NCBI GenBank assembly: GCA_003222555.1 | Contig: QHWL01000197.1 | Span: forward strand, 1 to 12,032 | Direction of reading: 5' to 3' | DNA length: 12,032 bases | Source: Acidobacteriota bacterium | GTDB lineage: Bacteria > Acidobacteriota > Vicinamibacteria > Vicinamibacterales > CAVVIG01 | Shown: piece by piece, positions 1-6,290 of the stretch | How the letters are laid out: every line of letters starts with the position of its first letter | How positions within the stretch are numbered: the stretch's first letter is position 1 | Made by a program: the position numbers and the translations under genes | The notes under the pieces: model-generated | Database searches by the model: none | Told to the model about the DNA's origin: nothing | What the model saw: only the letters and a program-made list of their open reading frames with translations

Positions 1-1215
1 GGGTGCGTGGTCTCCCAACGAGAGGCGATGGGGCGCTTCCCGGAACTAGCGCCGCAAGGTCTGGTTGGCGCGGCTGTCTGGTACGACTACATTACGCCAG
101 AATCCGATCGCCTGACGTTCGCCTTCGTGCTGGCCGCGGCGGAACACAATGCGGTCCTCGCCAACTATGTCGAAGCGACAGCCCCGATTCTGGATGGACG
201 CCGCATCAGCGGCGTCCGTGCCGTCGATCGGCAGACTGGACGCCAGGTGGAGATCGCCGCGCGCGTCACCGTCAACGCAACTGGGTCCGCGGTCGACCGA
301 CTGCTTACTCCGGTTGGGGCGCCGACACGCATTCCCATGCTGAAGGCGCTGAATCTGGTCACGCGCCGCGAGGCGGGCGACGCCGCGCTGGGCGGCCGGT
401 CCCAATCAGGACGGCATCTGTTTCTGGTCCCGTGGCGCCGCCGTGCACTGTTTGGCACATGGGAATCGGAACGCCCGTGCGACGCCGGCGCCGCCGTTAC
501 CCCAGGCGAGATCGCGGCCTTCATCGGCGACCTCAACTACGCGTTTCCGTCGCTCAATCTCACGCTTGGCGACATCGCCTTGGTACACCACGGCGTCGTC
601 CCGGCGACGGTAGGTCGTGATGGCCGCGCCTCGCTCGAAGGCGGCGAGCAGGTTCGCGATCACACTGCCGACGGTCTCGAGGGCCTGCTCAGTGTCGCAG
701 GGACTAAATACACGACCGCCCGTGCCGTCGCTGAACGCGTCACCGACCGGGTGTTCGCAAAGCTGCAGCAGGGCTCCGTGCCTTGCCGGACAGCCACCAC
801 GCCGCTTCCGGGCGGCCGCAGCCTCGACGTCGCGCCTTCCGTGGCCGAGGCCCGGCGCGATCAGGGGGCCGGAGTGCCGATCGATACCGTCTCGCACCTC
901 GTGGCCGCATACGGATCGCGATACCCCGACGTGCTGGACATTGCCACCGACCGCCCGGACTTGCGTTCGCCAATCGCCGACGATTCCCCGGTCATCGGGG
1001 CGCAACTCGCCTGGGCCGTACGGCATGAGATGGCGCTGACGTTGTGCGACGCCGCGGTACGCCGTACTCCGCTCGGCGCCGTCGGGTTTCCAGGGCAGGC
1101 CGCGGCCGAGCGGGCCGCGGATATCGTCGGAGCGGAGCTGGGATGGTCGGCCGATCGAAAGCGGGAAGAGATCGAGACGCTTCGGCGATTTTATGCTCCG
1201 ATACGGTCCGCCTAA
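1..1215 (+). CDS. glpD: FAD-dependent glycerol-3-phosphate dehydrogenase, C-terminal part (5' end outside window)
   Basis: This would oxidise sn-glycerol-3-phosphate to dihydroxyacetone phosphate with FAD, passing electrons to the membrane quinone pool. The frame is open from base 1, so the N-terminal FAD-binding GxGxxG region lies outside the window; 404 residues remain before TAA. Seen: the family's 'AVWYDY...RLTFAFVLAAAEHNA..ANYVEA' block (about residues 26-59), 'VNATGSAVDRLL' (91-102), 'GLLSVAGTKYTTAR' (about 228-241), which matches the GlpD 'G-G/T-K-x-TT-x-R' site, and the helical C-terminal domain with 'VRHEMALTLCDAAVRRTPLG'. No gap or frame change is visible. It converges on the next gene across a hairpin-rich spacer. 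Family assignment is firm; whether it serves glycerol catabolism or lipid turnover cannot be told from this fragment. Confidence 0.9.
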   Translation, partial: GCVVSQREAMGRFPELAPQGLVGAAVWYDYITPESDRLTFAFVLAAAEHNAVLANYVEATAPILDGRRISGVRAVDRQTGRQVEIAARVTVNATGSAVDRLLTPVGAPTRIPMLKALNLVTRREAGDAALGGRSQSGRHLFLVPWRRRALFGTWESERPCDAGAAVTPGEIAAFIGDLNYAFPSLNLTLGDIALVHHGVVPATVGRDGRASLEGGEQVRDHTADGLEGLLSVAGTKYTTARAVAERVTDRVFAKLQQGSVPCRTATTPLPGGRSLDVAPSVAEARRDQGAGVPIDTVSHLVAAYGSRYPDVLDIATDRPDLRSPIADDSPVIGAQLAWAVRHEMALTLCDAAVRRTPLGAVGFPGQAAAERAADIVGAELGWSADRKREEIETLRRFYAPIRSA

Positions 1216-1516
1216 AGGGATAGCGAGCAAATCACGTTCAACGCAGAGACCGCCGAGGCCGCAGAGAAGAAATGCCCGAGAATTTCTCGGCGTCCTCTGC
1301 GAGCTCCCGCCTCCGGTCAGCGTGGTTCTCCCCGAGCTTCGGCGAGGCTCGCCGACCAGCCTCCGCCAAGGCTACGGCAGGCCACCCCAACGCGGCTGCC
1401 GCGTTGGGGACCCCGGCGGTCCGCCGAAGCTTCAGCGAAGGCTGAAGCGCCTCCGGCTCGAAGGCGGCTGCGTTTAAACGTCGCTTTCTTTCAGAGCTGT
1501 CTGCCGTGCCTCCGCC
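1216..1516. repeat. Gene-free spacer packed with inverted repeats
   Basis: No credible gene lies in these 301 bases between two convergent genes. They hold, in order: an imperfect inverted repeat with arms 1242-1257 and 1286-1301 (14 of 16 pairs), built round a GCAGAG motif and enclosing a near-palindrome at 1276-1290 (CCGAGAA-T-TTCTCGG); a 7-bp hairpin at 1339-1355 (TCGGCGA/TCGCCGA, loop GGC); an 11-bp hairpin at 1385-1409; an 8-bp hairpin at 1429-1448 (GCTTCAGC/GCTGAAGC, loop GAAG); and a 7-bp hairpin at 1501-1525. The 'CCGCCGAAGCTTCAGCGAAGG' style wording resembles dispersed intergenic repeats I recall from acidobacterial contigs. That link is memory-based. No run of T follows any stem. 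Confidence 0.7.
1385..1409. terminator. Perfect 11-bp stem-loop, possible bidirectional terminator
   Basis: CCCCAACGCGG pairs perfectly with CCGCGTTGGGG across a 3-base CTG loop. It sits 170 bases past the glpD-like stop and 108 bases past the stop of the convergent minus-strand gene. The stem is symmetric, so it would form in transcripts from either side. There is no U-tract, so classical intrinsic termination is not shown; a role in 3'-end protection or as a repeat unit is equally possible. Confidence 0.45.
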
Positions 1517-1525
1517 CTACGGCAG
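1501..1525 (-). terminator. 7-bp stem-loop over the stop codon of the barrel gene
   Basis: CTGCCGT at 1501-1507 pairs perfectly with ACGGCAG at 1519-1525 around an 11-base loop. The TAG stop of the minus-strand gene (1519-1517) spans the stem-loop boundary. It could stabilise the 3' end of that transcript. No U-tract follows. Confidence 0.3.
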
Positions 1526-2212
1526 CGTAAATGCGTTGAAGACGTTCGACACGCGGCCGTTCATTTCGCCCACCAGCTCGGTCTGCTGCGTCATCGCACG
1601 CGCGAATGACACACCGTAGGTTAAATCGTCGTTCTGACGTTCGCCGTCGGTTGGATCGCCCAGAATGCCCACGCCGAGGTTGCCGACGATGCGGATCGAT
1701 TCCACGGTCTTGGCTGCGAGGAGCGACGCGAAAAAGTCGGTTGTATCGAGGCCGAGCCCGGTTTCGTTCCGGGCGTTGGGCAACTTGGTGGCAAACCGGA
1801 ACCCGAGCGCCGGCCGGTTGTTGGATTCGGGCCTGAGGCGGATCTTCATGCCAATGAGGATGTCGTCCACGTCGTGCGTCGTGTTGCCGGTGACGGTCAA
1901 CAATTTGGAGAGATCCGCCTCTTTGCGGTTCGTGATGCTGAGGCGGTCGAACGGCCCGCCATCAATCTGCAGCTCGGCGATTGAGCTGATGCCGACGCTC
2001 GTGCCCAGGATAGGGAGCCGCCAGAGATTGCCCTCGAGGCCTGAAACCGGATAATGCTGATCGTGGGCGTAGTCGATGCCGCCCTCGATCAGCACGCGTC
2101 CCGCGCCAATCGGCTCGGGATCCTCCGTGGAAAGCGGACGCTGCTGTGCAGCGGCTGGCCGGGTCAGCGAGAGTGTCACAAGAGCAAAACACACGTATCG
2201 AAGTCTGCGCAC
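1517..2212 (-). CDS. Exported, probable outer-membrane beta-barrel protein, apparently internally shortened
   Basis: The protein has 231 residues. I chose GTG at 2212 because AAAGGA lies six bases upstream and the product then begins with a clean signal peptide (MRRLRYVCF..., cleavage likely after AAA at about 22, before QQRPL). A TTG further upstream at 2263 gives a longer frame but puts charged residues ahead of the signal. The mature part alternates polar and hydrophobic residues as in a barrel ('GVGILGDPTDGERQNDDLTYGVSFARAM') and ends in VFNAFTLP, like a terminal strand. It resembles the 'MetA-pathway of phenol degradation'/transporter-like outer-membrane family. Oddity: 'GEMNGRVS' runs straight into 'NVFNAFTLP', whereas in homologues I recall several strands separate these, so an in-frame internal deletion is likely. 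Function is unknown. It lies 47 bases downstream of dtd and may share its transcript. Confidence 0.7.
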   Translation of the reverse strand: MRRLRYVCFALVTLSLTRPAAAQQRPLSTEDPEPIGAGRVLIEGGIDYAHDQHYPVSGLEGNLWRLPILGTSVGISSIAELQIDGGPFDRLSITNRKEADLSKLLTVTGNTTHDVDDILIGMKIRLRPESNNRPALGFRFATKLPNARNETGLGLDTTDFFASLLAAKTVESIRIVGNLGVGILGDPTDGERQNDDLTYGVSFARAMTQQTELVGEMNGRVSNVFNAFTLP

Positions 2213-2228
2213 GAGCGTTCCTTTCGCA

Positions 2229-2248
2229 GCGGGCCTGATAAGGCCCGC
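2229..2248 (-). promoter_or_regulatory. Perfect 8-bp stem-loop between dtd and the barrel gene
   Basis: GCGGGCCT pairs with AGGCCCGC around a GATA loop (+ strand). It starts 12 bases past the dtd stop and ends just upstream of the AAAGGA ribosome-binding site of the next gene. There is no U-tract. It could be a transcript-processing or stabilising hairpin that separates expression of the two genes, or a weak terminator. Confidence 0.4.
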
Positions 2249-2259
2249 CCTGCAATCGT

Positions 2260-2718
2260 TCAAAATGCTTTCTTGCTGTCCAGCAGGAGTGTCACCGGAC
2301 CGTCGTTGACGAGCGAGACCTGCATCACCGCCTGAAACTCACCGGTCGCAACCCGCAAGCCTGCGCTCTGCAATTCTCGGACGACATCTTCATATAGGGC
2401 CTTGGCGATCACGGGAGGCGCTGCGCCATCGAACGACGGACGCCGCCCCTTGCGGCAGTCGGCCGCCAGCGTGAACTGCGAGACGACCAGCACCGCCCCT
2501 TTCACATCCTGCACGGATCGATCGAGATGCCGCGCAGGCGTCCCGGCATCGTCGAACACACGCATGTCGCGAACTTTGCTTGTGATGTACTGCACGTCTG
2601 ACGGACCGTCGTTCTGCTCGACGCCAATCAGTACGACCAGCCCCTGTTCGATCGCTCCCACCGTTCGGTCGCCAACCCGCACGGTCGCCGACGAGACTCG
2701 CTGCACGACTGCTCTCAT
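2260..2718 (-). CDS. dtd: D-aminoacyl-tRNA deacylase
   Basis: This cytoplasmic homodimer hydrolyses D-aminoacyl (and mischarged glycyl) tRNAs, clearing D-residues before they reach the ribosome. The product is 152 residues, close to the usual 145-150. Seen: the start MRAVVQRVSSATVRV, the SQFTL signature at 80-84 followed by 'AADCRKGRRPSF', and the C-terminal NDGPVT motif (GPVT at 140-143), which carries the cross-dimer Gly-cisPro used for chiral selection. The ATG at 2718 overlaps the ttcA stop as ATGA, which indicates translational coupling. No strong Shine-Dalgarno stands ahead of it, in keeping with reinitiation. The gene looks intact although ttcA upstream is broken, so coupling to full-length ttcA translation may be partly lost. 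Confidence 0.96.
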   Translation of the reverse strand: MRAVVQRVSSATVRVGDRTVGAIEQGLVVLIGVEQNDGPSDVQYITSKVRDMRVFDDAGTPARHLDRSVQDVKGAVLVVSQFTLAADCRKGRRPSFDGAAPPVIAKALYEDVVRELQSAGLRVATGEFQAVMQVSLVNDGPVTLLLDSKKAF

Positions 2719-3520
2719 GCGAGCGGACGGGCTTGCCAGATCGGCGCGCTTTCTGCGTCTCTCTGACCTGACGTCGCCCGGAGCTCGGCCGGAGGGTTCA
2801 GCCGCGTGTCGAGTAGATGCCGCGGCGCGACGTTGGCGAGGGCCTTGAGCATCGACTGCTTGACGCCAGGGTGTTCGCGTTCGAGCTCCATCAAGAGACG
2901 CTTGGTTCGCTGGCGCTGCAGGCCCAGGTCGCCACAGGCGGGACAGCAGCAGCCCACGATCGGAAGCTCGCGTTCCTTCGTGTAGGCGCGCGCTTCGTCT
3001 TCGCCCGCGTACACCAGCGGCCGGATGACGACGTGCCGGCCGTTGTCCGAGACGAGCTTGGCCGGCATCGCCTTGAGCGCGCCGGCGAAGAACAGATTCA
3101 GCAGCAGCGTCTCGATGAAATCGTCCATGTGGTGGCCAAGCGCGATCTTCGTGGCGCCGATCTGCTTCGCGATGCGGTAGAGCACGCCGCGGCGCAGCCG
3201 GGCGCAGAGTGAGCACGGCGTCTGATCCGCGTCCAGGATGTCTTCGATCAGGATGCCGATGCCGGTGTGCTCGATTCGATACTCCCAGCCGCGCGCTTCG
3301 CACGTCCGGGCGATCAGGTCGTGCTTGTATTCCTTGTGAGCGAAAAACGAATCGGCGCGCGCTGCCGCAGCACATCGAGCACTTGAAGCAATGCCCAACT
3401 GTCCTTGCCGCCAGACAACCCGACCATGATGCGATCGCCATCGTCGATCATCTGGTAGTCGACGATCGCCTTGGTCGTTTTCTTCGCGAGACGCGCCTCG
3501 AGCTCGCTGCGATATCCCAT
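2715..3520 (-). pseudogene. ttcA: tRNA 2-thiocytidine(32) synthetase, frame broken by an apparent internal deletion
   Basis: TtcA is an ATP-using [4Fe-4S] enzyme that thiolates C32 of some tRNAs. The N-terminal frame (ATG 3520) reads [14 protein letters not shown] and carries the PP-loop SGGKDS (36-41), then continues to '[10 protein letters not shown]' and runs into a stop at 3314. The rest lies in another frame from about 3340: '[15 protein letters not shown]', the cluster motif CSLC, GHHMDD, 'MPAKLVSDNG', and the late cysteines CCCPAC. The strand between them (normally like 'VAVNxDxGY', core beta-2 of the PP-loop fold) is absent from both frames. The frame change fits loss of 3n+1 bases, about 25. 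A simple slip at the T5 run would not restore the missing residues. Genuine pseudogene or assembly collapse cannot be told apart here. Sequence on either side is well conserved, so any damage is recent. Confidence 0.85.
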
Positions 3521-3526
3521 ACGCTG

Positions 3527-3532
3527 ATTGTA
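3527..3532 (-). promoter_or_regulatory. Possible -10 box for ttcA-dtd (leaderless start)
   Basis: TACAAT on the minus strand ends six bases before the ttcA ATG, which would put transcription start at or next to the start codon. No good -35 lies at the usual distance (GCCGGC there is part of the neighbouring hairpin). No Shine-Dalgarno precedes this ATG, which fits a leaderless message but does not prove it. Confidence 0.3.
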
Positions 3533-3548
3533 GTCGCTCCCAAGAACA

Positions 3549-3566
3549 AGCCGGCCAATGCCGGCT
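3549..3566. repeat. Perfect 7-bp inverted repeat in the divergent ttcA / secreted-protein spacer
   Basis: AGCCGGC-CAAT-GCCGGCT, perfectly paired with a four-base loop, lies 29 bases upstream of the ttcA start, just behind its putative -10. It could be an operator or a short dispersed REP-like unit. The rest of the spacer (3567-3670) shows no feature I can support. Confidence 0.35.
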
Positions 3567-3674
3567 CGCCATCACTTCAACGAGGCGAATTATAGCCGCG
3601 CCCGCCGCGCGTACTGATGAGCGGCTCTCGCACGGAAGAGCGTAAATATTTCTCGAACCAGCCTCGATTGACTC

Positions 3675-3703
3675 TGGACGCGTCGCGCCAGCACATGTAT
3701 AGT
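3675..3703 (+). promoter_or_regulatory. Sigma-70-like promoter for the secreted-protein gene
   Basis: TGGACG (four of six to TTGACA) is followed after 17 bases by TATAGT (five of six to TATAAT) at 3698-3703. Start of transcription would be near 3710, giving a leader of about 48 bases before the ATG at 3758. A second TTGACT nearby (3668-3673) is at a wrong spacing. Confidence 0.45.
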
Positions 3704-3757
3704 TGACGCTCCTACCGATCCGATTTTCGAACCCGGCTTCCCGATCCTGGGGGACCC

Positions 3758-4300
3758 ATGCGGTGGCCGCTTATATCGGTGTTTCTGCTGGCGCTTGTCG
3801 CGCCAGTGCTGGCCGAGGAGTACCTGCCGAGCCGCGGCCTCGATCTGCCGATCGCGATCGTGCCCTACGTCGAGCCGGGGAGCTTCGATTTGATGGACTT
3901 TCGCGAACAACAGCGAGCTCCCGCGAAATCTCGTGTGGACACCGACCCGCACAGCATCTTCGTCGTCAAGCAGCATGTTGGCCTGGCCGGCGGCTGGGAC
4001 GGCGGGGTCGCCCACGGCAGCGTTGGTTTTTACTTGACGGTGGCCGAGTGGGGCCGATGGAATTTCGGCGTGCCGTCGATGGAGATCGGCATCGGCCGCT
4101 ACCCTGTCTACAACTCGTTCACGAGGCAGTCGTTCATGAAGGACGAACTGACGTTTCTCGTGAGCGTCGCCTCGGTACATTACCGGGCAGGCTACCTCCG
4201 TTCGTGGGGCGTGAACTGCTACATCAATCTCGAGCAGGTTTTCGACTTGCACTCCAACCAGGCAGGCTCGCAGTTCGGATTGTCGTTCAGCCGGAAATAA
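3758..4300 (+). CDS. Small exported protein of unknown function
   Basis: The product has 180 residues; I do not recognise the family. ATG at 3758 has a GGGGG run a few bases upstream and opens a textbook signal peptide (MRWPLISVFLLALVAPVLA, cleavage likely before EEY at residue 20). The mature part, about 160 residues, is rich in aromatics and glycine with short alternating stretches ('HVGLAGGWDGGVAHGSVGFYLTVAEWGRW', 'GRYPVYNSFTRQ', 'LTFLVSVASVHYRAGYL'). It ends '...GSQFGLSFSRK', like a small barrel or periplasmic beta-sandwich. There is one mature cysteine ('GVNCYIN') and no lipobox. Own promoter, no operon partner, followed by two stem-loops, so probably a single-gene unit. Codon use matches the neighbours and nothing suggests truncation. 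Confidence 0.75.
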   Translation: MRWPLISVFLLALVAPVLAEEYLPSRGLDLPIAIVPYVEPGSFDLMDFREQQRAPAKSRVDTDPHSIFVVKQHVGLAGGWDGGVAHGSVGFYLTVAEWGRWNFGVPSMEIGIGRYPVYNSFTRQSFMKDELTFLVSVASVHYRAGYLRSWGVNCYINLEQVFDLHSNQAGSQFGLSFSRK

Positions 4301-4324
4301 CCGCGCAGGCGGGCGACTGAGCAC

Positions 4325-4366
4325 CGGGCGCTGTGGCGCCCGACCTCAGCCGCCCGGGTTGCGGCT
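4325..4366 (+). terminator. Two tandem stem-loops after the secreted-protein gene
   Basis: CGGGCGC-TGTG-GCGCCCG (4325-4342, 7 bp perfect) is followed five bases on by AGCCGC-CCGGGTT-GCGGCT (4348-4366, 6 bp perfect). They begin 25 bases past the stop codon. No T-run follows, but in a convergent position (the acyltransferase gene ends at 4535 on the other strand) they are the best candidates for ending transcription. The remaining 4367-4534 shows no gene; it is less GC-rich than its surroundings. Confidence 0.45.
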
Positions 4367-4534
4367 AGCGCAGGACCACGCCTGCAGACATCCGCCAGAA
4401 GTGGAATTTTCCCAAATTGCACTCCTCCCTTGATTGACCGTCGTGGTCCTTGCGTGGAGAATCATGCAAGGGGCGTGCTTGTTGGAACGGCTGAGCATCG
4501 TGAGAGCTTGAGGTAGTTTCCACGTAGTCCGGCT

Positions 4535-5326
4535 TCAGCTGGACCGTTGGGGAGTGCGCGTCGAGACCACGCGAGCGGGGATGCCGACCGCGATCGCGTG
4601 CGGCGGCACGTCTTCCCGTACGACCGCGCCGGCGCCGACGACGGCGTGATCGCCGATGGTGACGCCGTCCAGGATTTTCGCGCCGGCGCCCATCCACGCT
4701 CCTTCTTCGATCGTGACCCCGGCCGAGGTCCGCGTTTGCGCGAGCACGGGCGCCGAAGGATCCGAGAAATCGTGATCGCCGCCGATCACGTAGCTGTACG
4801 CCGCCATCAACACGCTCGGTCCGATCGTCACGCGGCTCGCCGAAAAGACCTCGCAATTGAACCCGAGGTTGGCGCCGTCGGCGAGCTCGATGTCGCCGTT
4901 CTTGCACGACAGGATCGTGTTGCGTCCCACGAAGACACCGTTGCCGATCCGGATGCCGCGATTGCTGTCGCCTTTCGCGTCGAGCAGACAGTTGTCATCG
5001 ACGACCACGTTGCTGCCTATGTGAATCTTGTGAGGGTGTCGAACGACGACGTTCTGGCCGAAGACCACGTTGCGGCCACAGGAGCCGAGAAGAAGAGGGT
5101 ACAGCCATTTGCGCAACACGAGGCCGAAGGCTCCCGGCCGCGCCTGAGCGAGCATCACCACGAGCTCGTGTTTGAGCAGCGCGGGCAGACCCCGACGGCC
5201 GACGACGAGTGCGGCGTATTTCTCGCGGCTCGACGTGCCTGCGGCAAACAGCTGATCCTGCGCTCTCGCGATCGGCCGGAGAGGCGGATCCGGGGCGGCC
5301 GGCGGCTCCACGTCAGATCCATGCAT
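4535..5326 (-). CDS. Hexapeptide-repeat (left-handed beta-helix) O-acyltransferase, WbbJ-like
   Basis: Likely transfers an acetyl or other acyl group from acyl-CoA to a sugar hydroxyl on a lipid-linked or surface glycan, as a trimer in the cytoplasm. The protein has 263 residues: an N-terminal helical extension (about 1-80), then hexapeptide coils from about 85 to 250 ('NVVFGQNVVVRHPHKIHIGSN', 'GIRIGNGVFVGRNTI', 'GVTIEEGAWMGAGAKILDG', 'VTIGDHAVVGAGAVV'). It carries the active-site motif GGDHDF with His185 and the usual ending 'IAVGIPARVV'. ATG at 5326 overlaps the SDR stop by 14 bases. An alternative GTG at 5311 lies just past that stop, with GGA upstream, so the exact start is uncertain by five residues. 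Last gene of the minus-strand cassette. Acyl donor and acceptor cannot be read from sequence. Confidence 0.88.
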   Translation of the reverse strand: MHGSDVEPPAAPDPPLRPIARAQDQLFAAGTSSREKYAALVVGRRGLPALLKHELVVMLAQARPGAFGLVLRKWLYPLLLGSCGRNVVFGQNVVVRHPHKIHIGSNVVVDDNCLLDAKGDSNRGIRIGNGVFVGRNTILSCKNGDIELADGANLGFNCEVFSASRVTIGPSVLMAAYSYVIGGDHDFSDPSAPVLAQTRTSAGVTIEEGAWMGAGAKILDGVTIGDHAVVGAGAVVREDVPPHAIAVGIPARVVSTRTPQRSS

Positions 5327-6290
5327 GTTCACGATACCAGTCGAGCGTCCGCTGAATGCCCTCGCGCAACGGGACTCGCGGCGCGTACCCAAGTTCCCGC
5401 CGCGCGCGGGTGATGTCGAACGCGCGGCTCTTCGTGAAGAAATCTACCCGCCGGCGGTACAACGGCGGCTCGATCCCAAATGGCGTGCACACCGCTTCGC
5501 ACACCGCGCCGGCAACCCAGAACGGCCCGACCGGCAAATGTAGCGTCGGCGGCCGCACGCCCGCGGCCTCAGCGATAATCCTCACCAGCTGGTTCAGCGT
5601 CGTCACCTCACCGCCGGCCAGAATGTACGTGCGGTTGGCGGCGGCCGGATGCTCGCCGCAGAGTCGAAAGCCTTCTACCAGGTCGTCGATGTAGGTGAGA
5701 TGGTAGTAGATTTCGCCGCTGCCCAAGATCGGAAAGCGCCTGACGACATTTTTGAAGAGCTTCAGGAGACGGCGATCCCCTGGCCCATAAATGCCGGTCG
5801 GCCGCGCAATCGTCACCTCGATGTCGAGCCGATCGCCGGCCTCCCGTGCGAGACGCTCCCCTTCGAGCTTTGTCACCTGATAGACGTCGCCGGGCTTGAG
5901 GGGTGCGTCCTCGTTGGCGGGGGGATGCTCGATGTCGCCGTGGACGCCCACCGTGCTGCAGTGGACGACGCGCCGGACGCCGGCGCGCGCCGCGGCTTCG
6001 ACCAAGCGGCCGACTGCTGTCGCGTTCACGGTGCGGTAAGCGTCGATCGACACCGCAGCCGCTCGATAAACCGCCGCGATGTGGTAAACAACCTCGACGC
6101 CCGTCACGGCGGCGGCGACCACGGCGGGATCGCGCAGGTCGCCGATCGTCAGCTCGACACCGCCCGCATCAAGATCGCGCGCGCGGGCTGGGTCGCGGAC
6201 CAGCGCGCGAACGTCCTCTCCACGGGTCGCGAGCGAGCGCGCCAGATGGCTGCCGGTGAACCCCGTTGCGCCGGTTACGAGGACACGCAC
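5313..6290 (-). CDS. NAD(P)-dependent extended SDR, sugar epimerase / dihydroflavonol-reductase-like
   Basis: The protein has 325 residues, full length for extended short-chain dehydrogenases. It opens MRVLVTGATGFTGSHLA with the Rossmann GxxGxxG at 7-13, and carries Ser112 (CST) and the catalytic YQVTK (Tyr137, Lys141). 'ARPTGIYGPGD' (162-172) and 'YIDDLVEGF' are further family blocks. Such enzymes epimerise, reduce or dehydrate nucleotide sugars. The closest type I recall is the DFR / hopanoid-associated (HpnA-like) group, whose substrates are poorly defined. GTG at 6290 was chosen because the Rossmann strand begins there; it overlaps the methyltransferase end by 16 bases. A longer reading frame extends upstream but only as a shadow of the methyltransferase. 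Its position between methyltransferase and acyltransferase points to modifying a sugar of the same glycan. Confidence 0.9.
   Translation of the reverse strand: MRVLVTGATGFTGSHLARSLATRGEDVRALVRDPARARDLDAGGVELTIGDLRDPAVVAAAVTGVEVVYHIAAVYRAAAVSIDAYRTVNATAVGRLVEAAARAGVRRVVHCSTVGVHGDIEHPPANEDAPLKPGDVYQVTKLEGERLAREAGDRLDIEVTIARPTGIYGPGDRRLLKLFKNVVRRFPILGSGEIYYHLTYIDDLVEGFRLCGEHPAAANRTYILAGGEVTTLNQLVRIIAEAAGVRPPTLHLPVGPFWVAGAVCEAVCTPFGIEPPLYRRRVDFFTKSRAFDITRARRELGYAPRVPLREGIQRTLDWYREHAWI

Noticed and set aside
406..1230. A 274-codon open frame antisense to the glpD-like gene
   Set aside because: High-GC shadow: Arg/Gly/Pro/His-rich, no family features, fully inside a well-supported gene on the other strand.
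1242..1448. CRISPR array or attachment site
   Set aside because: Units are inverted, not regularly spaced direct repeats, and there is no cas gene, integrase or tRNA nearby.
3340..3348. Programmed -1 frameshift at the T5 run in ttcA
   Set aside because: Slipping here would join the frames but still leave out the conserved second strand, so it would not make a normal enzyme; no proper heptamer is present.
3590..4324. A 244-codon minus-strand frame opposite the exported protein
   Set aside because: Arg/His-rich composition typical of antisense shadows, whereas the + strand frame has promoter, ribosome-binding site and signal peptide.
4547..5413. A 288-codon + strand frame across the acyltransferase
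   Set aside because: Mirror of the hexapeptide repeats; Asp/Arg/His-rich with no motif.
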